From positions 10,692,610 through 10,756,609 of the forward strand of contig OZ024828.1 of the NCBI GenBank assembly GCA_964016985.1: a stretch of DNA of 64,000 bases, read 5' to 3'. A program made the translations under genes and the position numbers. This stretch comes from Anodontia alba (taxonomy: Eukaryota > Mollusca > Bivalvia > Lucinida > Lucinidae). Positions 35,005-46,189 of the stretch are shown one piece after another (within the stretch, counting starts at the first letter, position 1; the number at the start of each line of letters is the position of its first letter). The notes under the pieces were generated by a model. The model was not told the origin of the DNA. It made no database searches and worked only from the letters and a program-made list of their open reading frames with translations.

Positions 35005-35478
35005 TTGAGTCGGTACATAGCATTTCCAATAAAATTGCATGTGCGTCTAGAGAATACTCAGATCAGAGTTCGCTGTCCGCATGAAGAAACTATCATTACG
35101 AAAACACGCCTATTGAAAATTTCACCACCAAAAATGAAATTTTTCAGATAAAAAAATTCTGATATTTTTAATATCTCTGCTCAAAACATAGATTGTGGGT
35201 ACTCGTTAGAGCCGCCTTGGCAAGGCGGTTCTAACGAGTACCCGCAATCTATATTTTTAAGCAGAAAGAAGAAAAATAATGTATACCCATGTAAACCCCA
35301 GTTTTACTATATAAAAGTGGGTTTTAAGGGGGTCAAAATTATACAGGTATGTTTTCGTAATGGGATCTCTGGCTATCCATAGAGTGCACTGCGAAGACGG
35401 TTTAACCTGCGCGGATGCGATGGCTGATCTGAGTCCTCGCTGGGCGCACATGCAAGAGATGCTGTGCCCTGGCTCATT
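35005..35478. mobile_element. MITE with ATGAGCC-type ends, split by another MITE
   Basis: The ends TTGAGTCGGTACATAGCAT and the complement of ATGCTGTGCCCTGGCTCAT bound hairpin-family sequence (GATCAGAGTTCGC, CGCGGATGCG). A CACGAAAACA-family MITE is inserted at 35094-35362. An uninterrupted relative is at 59304-59520. Confidence 0.75.
35094..35362 (-). mobile_element. Palindromic MITE (CACGAAAACA family), copy 6
   Basis: Starts CATTACGAAAACACGCCTAT and ends GTATGTTTTCGTAATG with a full central palindrome. It is nested in the MITE at 35005-35478. Confidence 0.95.
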
Positions 35479-35561
35479 TCTTTAAACTGTAGAAACAGCA
35501 CAAGTAAGGATTCTGTGCTAATAACGACTCTGAACAAGTGTACAGAGTATCTGCAAACATA

Positions 35562-35774
35562 TTAACCCATTGCATACTGAATAGACTCTCCCACACAATA
35601 TATTAGAAGAGTCCAATTTCCTGGCTATGAGATTTACATATTCTTTGAGAAAAATGGCTAAACTATTTGCAAACAGTGGAGACCCAGATCAGACGCCGCG
35701 TTCTGTGGCGTCTGATCTGGGTCTGCACTGTTTGCCAATTACCCTTTTACGGGTCTCCCGACTACAATGGGTTA
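35562..35774. mobile_element. TTAA-flanked MITE with TTAACCCATT ends
   Basis: TTAACCCATTGCATACTGAA at the left, CAATGGGTTAA at the right. The hairpin 35668-35736 pairs GCAAACAGTGGAGACCCAGA and AGACGCCGCG with complements. The right TTAA is shared with the next element. Confidence 0.9.
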
Positions 35775-35930
35775 ACGCTTAGCATGCTTGGTTAATGTAT
35801 CAGCAGACGACATTCTGAAATATCGTTTCTTATTTTCCCAGAAAATATGCTGTGAAATTTTATGCAAATTGTTTCTTTAAGAGAAAATTTGCATGAAATG
35901 CCAAATCCTATTTTTGGAAAAAAAAAGCTA
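35771..35930. mobile_element. GCAGACGAC foldback MITE, left part
   Basis: Begins TTAACGCTTAGCATGCTTGG, then CAGCAGACGACATTCTGAAA and the inner arms around TTTATGCAAATTG. The right end is lost after about 35930. Confidence 0.8.
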
Positions 35931-35989
35931 GACATGTGTCCAAAGTGCACAAATGCCCCCGCTCTTTCATATATGGCAACAACTATTTT

Positions 35990-38710
35990 CCAAATGCTCA
36001 ACCTGCCCTGCTATACATTCTGACCCCTAGCCTTACCCTAGGACATGACCTAGGGGCAACTCTAGCATAGAGATAAAGGTTTAGTTCTGGTAAATAGCAT
36101 ACCAAATTCCATACTTTTTTAGGCATAAAAGGTACCCAAGTTATGACCACCAAAAGAAACACGAACATAAATGTCAATGTAAAATCTGACCAACTTCGGG
36201 TCATACTGACTCATAATCCATAAGTATTATATTTATACATCAAATACTCATAAACATATAAGACAAAATAAATGAAGCAAGAAATATAGGTCACTGTGAC
36301 CTACATTTATGTTGGTGTCAAACTTCGAGTCATACTGACTCATAATCCATTAGTATGATGTTTATACATTAAATTCTCTTCAAGATATAAGGCAAAACTA
36401 CTTGACTGCGAAATGTAGGTCACTGTGACCTACATTTATTTTTAGGTCAAACTTTGGGTCATACTGACTCATAATCCATAAGCGAGATATTTGTACATCA
36501 AATACTCTTGAAGATATAAGGCAAAATTACTGGTCCATGAAGTGTACGTCACAGACCAACATTTAATTTTTAGGTCAAACTTCGGATGATACGGACTCAT
36601 AACATGTTATTATTATGTTTATACACCAAGTACTCTTCAAGATATAAAGCAAAATTACTGGACTGTTAAAATGTATATCACTGTGACCTACATTTATTTT
36701 GAAGTCAAAACTCGGGTCATACTGATTCAAATTCTAAAAGCGTGATGTATATACATCAAATACACTTCGATACAGGACAAAATAATCACAGCGACCTACA
36801 TTTATTTAAGTTTTAAACGGCAGGTCATACTGAGAAAGAGTGGAGTTCTTACATGAAATACTCCTCAAGATATAAGGCAAATCAATGGACTGTGAAAACT
36901 CTTCAGGGTATAAGCCAAAATTACTGGACGTGAGATATAGGTCATGCTGACCTTCACTTCATGACCTAAAGGTCAATGTCACAAGCTTGACTGATATCTC
37001 ACCAGGTATCTGTCTTGTTCTCATAACAGAAAAGTAGAAAAAAAAATAAAATAAAAACAAACAAACAAACAAACAAAAACCAAACAAAAAAAAAACACAC
37101 ACAAAAAAACAACAACAACAAAACAAAACAAAACAAAAAAAAAAAAACAAAAAAAAAAACAAAAAAAACAAACAAAAAAACAAAAAAACAACAACAAAAA
37201 AAAAAAAAAAAAAAAAACAACAACCAAAAACAACACTTTTACAAGTGTCCTAGATTTTTACCTTTAGCCCCACCTCAGGGTATAGACCCTTGGGTTTATG
37301 TCATGGAATGAAAGCCACCTGTGTACCTATGGCCAAATATGAATGCTTCCTGATAAGAGATCCTTGAACATACTAGACGTGTCCAAAGTACACAAATAAG
37401 CCTACCCTTTGGACCCCTAGCTCCACCCCTGGGCAGGACCTAGGGCCATCTATAGTACAGAGTTGAAGGTTTAGGCCTGGGTAAGAAGCAAGCCAACTTA
37501 AAGTCATGACCTCCAAGACAATTGCGGATATAAATGTCAAATTCAAATCTGACCTGTTATACATTTTGACCCCTTGCCTCCACCCCTGGGCATGACACAG
37601 GGGAAGCTCTTACACAGAGCTGAAGGTAAGGTCTAGGTGTAAGTAGCGTATCAATTTTCAACTTTCTAACTTAAAAGTACCTAAGTTTGACCTGTTTTGA
37701 CTTTTGACCCTTAGCCCCACCGCAGAGTATGACCCAGGGGCAACATAGCAAAAAGGTTTAGGTCTGGGTAAGTAGCATAGGTAATTTCAACTTTCCAGCA
37801 TAAAATGTACCCAAGTTACGACATAGGTAGCATACCAATTTAACTTCCTAGTATAAAAGGTACGCAAGTTTGACCTATTATACATGCTGACCCCTAGCCC
37901 CACCCTAGGACAAGACCCAAAGGCAACACTAGCAGAGCATTGTTTAGGTCTGGGTAAGTAGCCATACCAAATTTCAATTTCCTAGCATAAAAGATACCCA
38001 AGTCATGATCTCAAAGAGAAACGCAAACGTAAAAAAAAAATGAATGAAAAGTTGAACATTGACCCCTTGTCCCACCCCAGGCATGACTTAGGGGCAACGC
38101 TAGCATAGACTTAAAGGTTTAGGTCTGGGTAGGTAGCATACCGGATTTCAACTTCCTAGCATAAAAGATACCCAAGAGAAACGCGTACGTAAATGTCAAT
38201 GTAAACTTGAATGTAAAATTAAAGTTGATCTGTTGCGCCCCCCCCCCGCCCCCCCCCACACACACAAAGGGCATGACCCGCGGGGTCAGCTCTAGCACAG
38301 AGTTAAAAGATTATGTCTAGGTAAGTATTATACTAAGTTTCCACTTCCTAATGTAAAAGGTATCCAAATATGACCTCCATCAGAAATGCGGACATTAATG
38401 TCAATGTAAAAATGAATGTGAACTTAAACATTGACCCGTAGCCCCACCCCAGGGCATGACCCAGTAGCAACTCTAGCATAGAGTTAAAGGTTTGGGAAAG
38501 TAGACTATCGAATTTCAACTTCCTTACATGAAACGTACTCTAGTAATGACCTCCAAGAGAAACGCGAACTTAAACGTCAATGTAAACTTAAACATTGACC
38601 CCTAGCTCCACCACAGGGCATTACCCAGGGGCAATTCTAACAAAGAATTGAATGTTTAGGTCTCGGTAAGTAGCATACCAAATTTCAATTTCCTAGCATA
38701 AAAGGTACCT
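35990..38710. repeat. Degenerate tandem arrays (about 130- and 170-bp units)
   Basis: 36160-36960 repeats a unit of about 130 bp with GTCACTGTGACCTACATTTA and ACTGACTCATAATCCATAAG. From 37380 a unit of about 170 bp repeats, with TTGACCCCTAGCCCCACCCC, GGTTTAGGTCTGGGTAAGTA, ATACCAAATTTCAACTTCCT and TCAATGTAAACTTAAACATT. A long A-rich, C-interrupted run lies at 37035-37227. Continued copies are at 39000-39110, 39380-39940 and 40550-40660. No coding sequence. Confidence 0.85.
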
Positions 38711-39375
38711 ATAATAAACGTCAAAAAGGTTGCCTTTGGAAACAAAGAACACACTACTGATTTGAAAATGGGAGTCTCGGTTTTATTTAGACTCTTCATA
38801 AGCTTCATAAGCAGTAATGAAGTTTTCAACATTGCTTACGCCCTCTAGCGTATACATGAGCTGAACTCCATTTTCAAATATACCACATTCGGCCCAGTGA
38901 TCCCAGAGGAAATGAAATATAATCTGCACTATAGTGCTGTTATCACTCTGGTTATAAATGTAGAAACGCAGACGTAAATGTCAACGTAAACTTAAACATT
39001 GACTCCTAGTCCAACCCCAGGCCATGATTGAGGGACAACTCTAGCACCGAGTTGAAAGTTTAGGTATGGGTAAGCAGCATACGAAATTTCAACTTCCTCA
39101 CTCGTTAATTACGCGCAAGCCTTAGAACACTAGTGAATTTTTCCTCCGTAATCGATCAAAACAACCAAATCAACTCTATGTCCAATTTGTCGTCTACTGA
39201 ATTTGTCCAGAGAGTGGTAAGGTATAATATGAAGGGAATTTATCCTCCCGTCTTATAATTGTCTACGCCCACGGTGTGATTTAAGCAGAATGCTAACTGG
39301 GCTTTGACTAAAAAACATAACCTTATTTTATTGTGTATTTTCATATTACCCCTGAAGATCATCAAAGATTACCCA
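38711..39375. repeat. Segmental duplication, copy 1
   Basis: 38711-38940 (from AATAAACGTCAAAAAGGTTG to AATATAATCTGCACTAT) and 39112-39375 (CAAGCCTTAGAACACTAGTG onward) recur with high similarity at 40152-40362 and 40697-40957. Confidence 0.9.
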
Positions 39376-40151
39376 ATACAAGAGAAACGCGTACGTAAAT
39401 ATCAATGTAATCTTGAATGTAAAATTAACATTGACCTGTAACTCCCCCACCACCCTCAGGGCATGACCCGGGCGCAGCTCTAGCACAGAGTTAAAAGTTT
39501 AGTTTAGGTCTGGGTAAGTATCATACTAAATTTCCACTTCCTAGCGTAAAAGGTATCCAAGTTATGACCTCCAACAGAAACGCGGACGTTAATGTCAATG
39601 TAAAAAAAATGACTCTAAACTTTAACATTGACCCGTAGCCCCACCCTAGGTCATGACCCAGTAGCAACTCTAGCACAGAGTTAAAGATTAAGGTCATTAA
39701 GGTTTGGGTAAGTTCCAAAGTTCAACTTCCTAACATGAAACGTTCCCTAGTAATGACCAAGAGAAACTTAAACGTCAATGTAAACTTAAACATTGACCCC
39801 TAGCTCCACCACAGGGCATGATCCAGGGGCAATTCTAGCAAAGAGTTGAAGGTTTAGGTATGAGTAAGTAGCATACCAAATTTCAATTTCCTAGCATAAA
39901 AGATACCTAAGTAATGACTCTGGTTATGAATGTAGAAATGTCATTGTAAACTTAAGTTTACATTGAGTTGGGAGCCTTTATTTCCGTATTAAGAGTAGCA
40001 TCGGGACCGAGGGCGAAGTTGACCGGCTGTATTTAAGTACTTTAAACCCCGCGGTGTTTTTCTTTCTACTGACTGTTCTAAGGCGATGGTCCCGGTGTTA
40101 GTTTTACTCTTTGTTGCTTTGTGGTTTATTCTACGTAGCGATTTGTTTTAA
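39376..40151. repeat. Further copies of the 170-bp tandem unit
   Basis: 39376-39940 holds three to four more units of the array. The end, 39965-40150, is a unique stretch with TACTGACTGTTCTAAGGCGA, a motif also seen near 27153 and 50557. Confidence 0.7.
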
Positions 40152-40960
40152 TAAACGTCAAAAAGGTTGCCTTTGGAAACAAAGAACACACTACAGATTA
40201 GAAAATGGGAGTCTTGGTTTTATTGGGACTCTTCATAAGCAGTAATGAAGTTTGCAACACTGCTTACGCCCTCTAGCGTATACATGAGCAGAACTCCATT
40301 TTCAAATATACCAAAATGGGACTAGTGATCTCAAAGGAAATGAAATATAATCTGCACTATTAAGTCTTGCCTTGTGTTATTTTGTTATTCCTTTTAGCAT
40401 TGCGACTACCTCGCTTAGGGAAGAGAGCTAATCTTAGGGCTTTACGTACGTTTGTTCGATTTGCGCTTGTTTGGTTTTGTCTGTTTCCTCTTCCTCTTGG
40501 TGTCTTGGAAGCGCTGCGGCTTGTGATAGTGACACTGCCTGGACCTTTAAGCATTGACCCCTGGTCGAACCCAAGGTCATGACTGAGGGGCAACTCTAGC
40601 ACCGAGCTGAAAGTTAAGGTATGGGTACGCAGTATACCAAACTTCAACTTCCTCACTCGTTTTATTTTATTTTATTTTATTTATTTATTTTTTTTACGCT
40701 CAAGCCTTAGAACACTAGTGAATTATTTCTCCTTAATCAAAACAACCAAATAAACTCTATATCCAAATTGTCGTCTACTGAATTTGCCCAGAGAGCGGTA
40801 AGGTATAGTATGAAGGGAATTTATCCTCCCGTCTTCTAATTGTCTACGCCCACGGTGTGATTTAAGCAGAACGCTAACTGGGTTTTGACTGAAAAGCATA
40901 ACCTTATTTTATTGTGTACATTGTATTTCACATAACACCTGAAGATCACTATAGATTACC
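40152..40960. repeat. Segmental duplication, copy 2
   Basis: Matches copy 1 at both ends as noted there. The intervening part differs and includes a (TTTAT)n stretch at 40660-40690. The open frame at 40367-40582 has no recognisable domain. Confidence 0.85.
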
Positions 40961-41324
40961 TTATACTGCGACACATTGTACAATATTACACCAGATGCCG
41001 TCTCTGTATATTTATTGATCTCCGAGTCTATTGCGTGTTTTCATTAACAAAAGGACAGTGTGTATACAAGTGAATTTAAAACCCGTAATTTTATAACCTG
41101 TATTTGACACACATTTTACTTGTGTGTTGTTGAGATAGTAAGCAGCTGTTTGGAGTTTTCAAATATTTAGCTGAATATACACAAATTAGAACATACAGCC
41201 ATCTAATTGATCAATACTGTGAATTAAATAAACAGCTGTGTTTAATCGAAGGAGTCAAGAAAATCTGCAGGGTACAGGTTACAGGTTAATAAAGTGACGA
41301 GATAATAGAAAAGGAACTGCCACA
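40961..41324 (+). other. 5' flank of the nested gene at 41325
   Basis: Unique AT-rich sequence with no recognised repeat. It has a TATA-like TTTTATAA near 41089 and a possible acceptor (AAAATCTGCAG) ending about 41270. Whether transcription begins here or an upstream exon is spliced in cannot be told from sequence alone. Confidence 0.35.
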
Positions 41325-41804
41325 ATGCCAGAGGAAGAAGGGTTGTGTTCAGAACCGTCGGACATTGCCATGTTGGTACTAGATGTTTTTGATAAGTGTT
41401 TTTGCAAGGACAACGACATTTTCAGATGCGCTGCGAAACTCTTGAGATCTATGTGGTCAACAGGTATGAACATTGCCATATGTATGAATCTGGCTATCAG
41501 ATATTTTCCAGAACTAGACAGGATTGAGTTCATTCTTCCAGTTTTTGCGGTTGAACTAATTTGTATGATTATTGTGGGTTGTCTGGTTGCCGCATGGTTC
41601 CGTGGGGTCGTTAAACATAGAACCTTTCTCATTGTGTACAAGACGTTTGATTTCATCTTCAGTGCGGTCAATGCTGGATTAATGATTTATGCAAGGGAAG
41701 AAATAACTTTGAACACGTGGGAAGAATACGCTGCGGTGGCTATTACAGCTCTTGACATTTTGGATCCAATAGAAATCATCATAGCGTGTTGCTGGAAGTC
41801 TTAA
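41325..41804 (+). CDS. Nested single-exon gene A, four-segment membrane protein of unknown family
   Basis: 159 residues, intact, no introns, in tetraspanin intron 5 on the same strand. I do not recognise the family. Visible features: acidic N-terminus (MPEEEG) then CSEPSDIAM; hydrophobic segments at about 45-65 (STGMNIAICMNLAIRYF), 68-90 (FILPVFAVELICMIIVG), 100-122 (FLIVYKTFDFIFSAVNAGLM) and 134-157 (AAVAITALDILDPIEIIIAC); ending CCWKS. There is no cleaved signal peptide. A paralogue at 58055-58528 matches along its whole length, more than half of positions identical by eye, with no indel in the last 120 residues. That conservation in both copies argues for selection on protein. The start is the first ATG (context CCACAATGC). 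The TAA stop coincides with the TTAA edge of a MITE. Confidence 0.85.
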   Translation: MPEEEGLCSEPSDIAMLVLDVFDKCFCKDNDIFRCAAKLLRSMWSTGMNIAICMNLAIRYFPELDRIEFILPVFAVELICMIIVGCLVAAWFRGVVKHRTFLIVYKTFDFIFSAVNAGLMIYAREEITLNTWEEYAAVAITALDILDPIEIIIACCWKS

Positions 41805-41993
41805 CGCCTAGCACTCTTGGTAAACAAATCAGCCAACGACATTTTGAAATATTTTTTCGATTTTCTCCCAGAAAACAGGTTTTGACTTTTCATGCAAATT
41901 GTCTCCAATTTGCATGAAATATCAAATCCTGTTTTCAGGAGAAAATAAGAAAAATATCGTCTGCTGAATTAGCCCAGAGAGTGGTAAAGGCTA
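41801..41993. mobile_element. GCAGACGAC foldback MITE abutting gene A
   Basis: Begins TTAACGCCTAGCACTCTTGG and ends near CAGAGAGTGGTAAAGGCTAA. Arms carry GAAAACAGGTTTTGACTTTT and its complement AAATCCTGTTTTCAGGAG. The left TTAA overlaps the stop codon of gene A. Confidence 0.85.
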
Positions 41994-42457
41994 ATTACCT
42001 TGTTTAGAAGTACTAAATTTAGTAGCTAATGGAGACAAATAAATATATATATAATATTAATACAACTGAATACATAACTGATTCATCAGTAATCGGTAGT
42101 TTTAAGACGCGGATTTCATGGAAAGTGGCTGAGGGAAATACATCGGCGACATTTTTGAATGACGTTGCTGAAACTGTATTTGCTGGGACATGACTCGGTA
42201 TTATTTCCAGCGTCAAAAGCATTACCAACCCCGAAACTGATACTAACAGACACTACCGCCGGCGTATGTTGCTAAGTAATGGACAATAATGGACAATAAT
42301 TACTTTCACTAAACCTTAACTGATTAAACGGACGTTGTTTTTTTTTTTTTTTTTTTTGCTACACCAGTACACCAGTTCACTGATGCAAAAGACATATCTT
42401 GGTAGAGGTCGGGTCGATACATATACGAGTATTTTATCTGTTGAAGTATTACTGATA

Positions 42458-42524
42458 CCCAGCGGGGCACATGACGTTTATACAACGTCGCATTAACGTC
42501 GATGCAACGTCATGACCGCTGGGT
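42458..42524. mobile_element. Mini ACGTC foldback with CCCAGCGG ends
   Basis: CCCAGCGG at the left, CCGCTGGG at the right, 67 bp. The interior TGACGTTTATACAACGTCGC matches the elements at 28258-28605. The preceding 41994-42457 is unassigned apart from a T-run at 42338-42357. Confidence 0.85.
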
Positions 42525-42589
42525 AGCTACATTTACACATGAACATCTACGGGGACTAGACCCCTTAATAGTTTTTCGGTTTTGGTTGG

Positions 42590-42740
42590 CATCTCCGCCA
42601 CAGGAGACATCTTTTTTACTTCCTATTTGCTTAAGTGCACTCCAGATCCCTTCTTAAAAGGGGTCTATTCTATAAGGAATTAATTTGCTGCCAAATAGAG
42701 CGAAGTCTTTCCTTACAGAGTAGACCCTTTTCAGAAGGGG
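42590..42740. repeat. GGTCTATTCTATAAGGAAT dispersed repeat
   Basis: Inverted arms around TTAAAAGGGGTCTATTCTAT and ACAGAGTAGACCCTTTTCAG, related to 33021-33460 and 56130-56330. Confidence 0.7.
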
Positions 42741-42743
42741 AGA

Positions 42744-42851
42744 TACCCAGCTAGCATTTATAAATCTACAGCGGGCCGTTATCGGCCCGTCAGCTACCCT
42801 GACGGGCCGTTATCGGCCCGCTATAGATTTATAAAGAATGCTTACTGGGTA
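42744..42851. mobile_element. MITE with CCCAGCTAGCAT ends, copy 1
   Basis: TACCCAGCTAGCATTTATAA at the left pairs with ATGCTTACTGGGTA at the right. Nested GGGCCGTTATCGGCCCG palindromes occupy the core. TA lies at both edges. A second copy is at 53648-53725. Confidence 0.9.
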
Positions 42852-42867
42852 GATGATAACCAACAGT

Positions 42868-42991
42868 ATTTGATTGATATGAAAAATCTGTCAAGAAGGA
42901 GCGTGGTGAATTCGTTAAAAAACGAGTTCCAAAGGAACAAGTTTTTTACTGAATTTTCCACGCTCCTGAGTGGTAGATATTTCATATAAGC
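42868..42991. mobile_element. Short foldback
   Basis: GGAGCGTGGTGAATTCGTTA pairs with the later TGAATTTTCCACGCTCC, and the outer ATATGAAAAATCT pairs with AGATATTTCATAT. Confidence 0.8.
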
Positions 42992-43348
42992 AAACACTGT
43001 TCATTTTTCCATTTATTTTATACTTTTTGCTAGTTCTGTCCTCTTGAAAGCGCCAAAAAGGTGTTTTAATTTGAGCGGAAGAAAAATGGCGTTATTCTGT
43101 CCGTTCATTAGAACGTTGACGTCACTTCATGACGTAATGTCAACAGTTTGATGACGTTATGGGAACGTGTTTCATTTTGGTTGGTTTTATGGCCACTTTT
43201 CGCAGCCGAGGACGTCAAGATGAAATGCAATAGCGTGAGAAGCAGTTTATAAAACATTTCCAACACTGTGAAATACACACATGTAGTTCAATAAGTACTG
43301 ATATGATACTGTGAGTTATAGAAAATAACGAACTGAAAAATCCCTATA

Positions 43349-43823
43349 CCAAGGTGGCTATGTCACGTGGTTTCTTAGAAGGGCGCACACTGTTTTTTAA
43401 CGTTAAAATCGCTCGATTCAAGGTAAGGAAGGAAATTGCACTTTTCTCAGGTTATATCCAGCCGATTTTCATAAAACAAAGTACATCGCATATTCGAATA
43501 GGAACACTATTCATAAACTTACAGCGTATTCATATTTTGCATGCAGTATTTGCAAACATTCGAAACAAATGTAATTTTCATGACAAAAATCTTGGAAGTA
43601 TTCATACTTACATTTGCTTCGAATGTTTGCAAATACTGCACGCAGAATTTAAACAAGCTGTATGTTTATGAAAAGTGCTCTTGTTTGCATAAGCGATGCA
43701 CTTTGTTTTATGAAAATTGGTTGGATATAACCTGAGAAAAGTCAATTTCCTTACCTTGACCTTGACGCAAGCGTTCAAAAAGTGTACACCCTTTCAAAAA
43801 ACCAAGTGACATTGCCACCTTGT
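43349..43823. mobile_element. Long foldback element, about 200-bp arms
   Basis: CAAGGTGGCTATGTCAC at the left is complementary to GTGACATTGCCACCTTG at the right. Pairing continues with GGTTATATCCA, TTTTCATAAAACAAAGT and TGCAAACATTCGAA in the arms. Open frames inside reflect the palindrome. Confidence 0.9.
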
Positions 43824-43864
43824 ATATTTAACTGCTAGGTACATATAGAGTTGTCTACCATATA

Positions 43865-44201
43865 CAGTCGAACCTCGTTATCTCGAACTCGCTTATTTCG
43901 AATTACCGCTTATCTCGAAGTGAAAATCTGGTCCCTGTTTTAACATGAAACTATGACAACAGGTAACAAAATAATGTGGAAAAGAGGAGAAATTGCTCCT
44001 AAGGATCAATTTCTCCTCTTTTCCACATTATTTTATATATATATATTTCTAACTTCAGGAGTCAAATTACATATTCATTTGTTAAATGTGGTTGTTCAAT
44101 TTATTGTTTTCCTCACTCTCTCAACTCTGATATGTCAAGGTACGGATATCTCGAAGTATTTCAGTGAGTCCCTTGGAATTCGAGATAACGAGAGTCGACT
44201 G
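43865..44201 (+). mobile_element. TA-flanked MITE (CTCGTTATCTCGA family), copy 2
   Basis: CAGTCGAACCTCGTTATCTC at the left, complement ending GAGAGTCGACTG at the right, TA on both sides. It contains the perfect hairpin GAGGAGAAATTG/CAATTTCTCCTC. Confidence 0.93.
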
Positions 44202-44436
44202 TAGGTGTATCCGTTCCCCTTAATGTATATGAAGTGTATCTGAAATAAATATACATGTATAATGTTACACAGCAAAGATGTAACGCTCATGACGCACAGT
44301 ACGCATGTGCGTATCATGCGTAAGAAAAAATATTTGCAATAAAGAGACATTAACTAACAAAGTAGTTGGCTTCTATTCCAGGGTGTGCGTAAAGGTAAAA
44401 ATAATTCCGCTCTGGCTACCTCAATGCACAAGCCCC

Positions 44437-44614
<178 letters not shown>

Positions 44615-44819
44615 TCAGACATAGTTCTACCTTAATATAGAGCTTAGCATTTCATGTCAGTTATACTTTCTACCAGCTTTATTATGAACAGCAGGTATGG
44701 CAGATGCTTACAGTAACAAAGTGATACAAAAGTAAGAAATGAGCATTCCATGGGCTATACAGTTTGTGTGCAAAATAAATATTTTAGGCTTTTAAATTGA
44801 CAAAGACCTATTATGTCAA

Positions 44820-44990
44820 GTTCAAAGCCAAGAGGGAATTCCGACTAGCCCACGGTGTTCGGTGTTTGGTCTTTAACGAAATTTGCTCTACAAGGCAGAT
44901 ACACGTAATTTTGTATTTGTTACGTGAATGTACTGTGCTTTCGACATCTTTCAGAAAGTCGTTTTTTGCCTGGCGCTTTACACAAAAGAA
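44820..44990 (+). pseudogene. Retrotransposon C-terminal fragment, + strand
   Basis: Residues YCAFDIFQKVVFCLALY are encoded at about 44935-44985, matching the end of the minus-strand fragment at 45437-45892 (YCPFDISRKDVFCLALY). It is therefore the tail of the same non-LTR family in the opposite direction. It is short and otherwise degenerate. Confidence 0.55.
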
Positions 44991-45436
44991 GTAAATTTGC
45001 AAACTTTTATCATGATTTAATGCAAAAACCATTTATCGTAACTACCTATGTACAAAAAGTTTTATTCTATTCATTAGATTTAAAAAACCCCCAAATATTT
45101 TCACTTTTTCCTATAGTAAAAATGAATGCGAATTTTGCAGAAATCTGTAGAGTAGGTAACTTGGAGGCAGATTTTCAACAAGTTCTGCTTGTTCAATTTT
45201 TCTGAAATTTTCACAATATTGTTGTGAAACATCAATAATTTAAAGTCAGCAAAGAAAAGTAAAAAATATTTTCTTAGACAAAAACTCCAAAAAATCACTT
45301 TACTATAGAAATTGCATAGGTCAGACCAATTTTTGGCCGTAAATTTAATTTTACTGTAAATATTTTAGAGCAAAACACTGTAACAGAAAAGACAAATGGT
45401 TTCTGTTTGGATATGGTCAATCAGAACAAAATATTT

Positions 45437-45892
45437 TCATTCAAAATAAAGCGCCAAGCAAAAAACGTCTTTCCGAGAGATGTCGAAAGGACAGTAGTTG
45501 TAATTGTACTTGGAAGCATTTCGTTCTTGTAATATAGGAATGAACAGCACTGAGGATTTGTTTTCTTCAAACGTTAAGGCCAGATTTCCATACAGTAGGA
45601 TTTTTGCAGTTGGGTTTGCTATTTCGGAGTCCACCATTTCGTGGCTCTGTTTCTGAAATAGTGGACAATGCAATGAGTAATGGTTTGCATCTTCAGTCGC
45701 TCCAAATCTGCATAAACGACTATCGATGATATTTTTAGAATACAAATACTGATTCAGAGAACTCCATTTTATTCTGAGTGGTGTGGTCATCTGTTCTTTC
45801 CTCTTGCCATCGAAATAATAAGTGGGTGCTTTGACATTGTTTTCATTCAGTTTTGCAACGTCACCAACGACATTGTGACTTAGTGTGTTCAT
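45437..45892 (-). pseudogene. Non-LTR retrotransposon C-terminal fragment (Zn-knuckle tail)
   Basis: 151 residues. The motif SRLCRFGATEDANHYSLHCP fits the Cys/His zinc-binding tail after the reverse transcriptase of many non-LTR elements, preceded by LRIKWSSLNQYLYSKNI. A stop codon lies just upstream and no RT domain is nearby, so it is a truncated relic of a different element from the one at 440-2824. It could still be translated but has no independent known role. Confidence 0.75.
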
Positions 45893-45999
45893 TTGGGATA
45901 TATTTTGCGGAATGGAGAAACAGTGTCATCTGCTACTTTTATCAACGTACTAAGTCGAGCAGGAATTACAACGTTAAACTAGAGCAAGTCGATGGCGCG

Positions 46000-46147
46000 C
46001 CATCGCATATCCCCGCGCCAGCGCCATCGCATATCTCCCTGCACATCAAAATTCCAAATGTATTCCTCCAGTCCTCATTCATAGAGCTATTACCTGTGAC
46101 AGTGTCAATGTTCTAGCTAAAAAAAGCCTAAGAGGAGTTGGGTGACA

Positions 46148-46189
<42 letters not shown>

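Noticed and set aside
36959..37236. Phe/Val-rich open frames on the minus strand
   Set aside because: They are generated by an A-rich, C-interrupted low-complexity run.
40367..40582. Open frames on both strands near the segmental duplication
   Set aside because: They fall partly in the degenerate 170-bp array; no domain or second copy supports coding.
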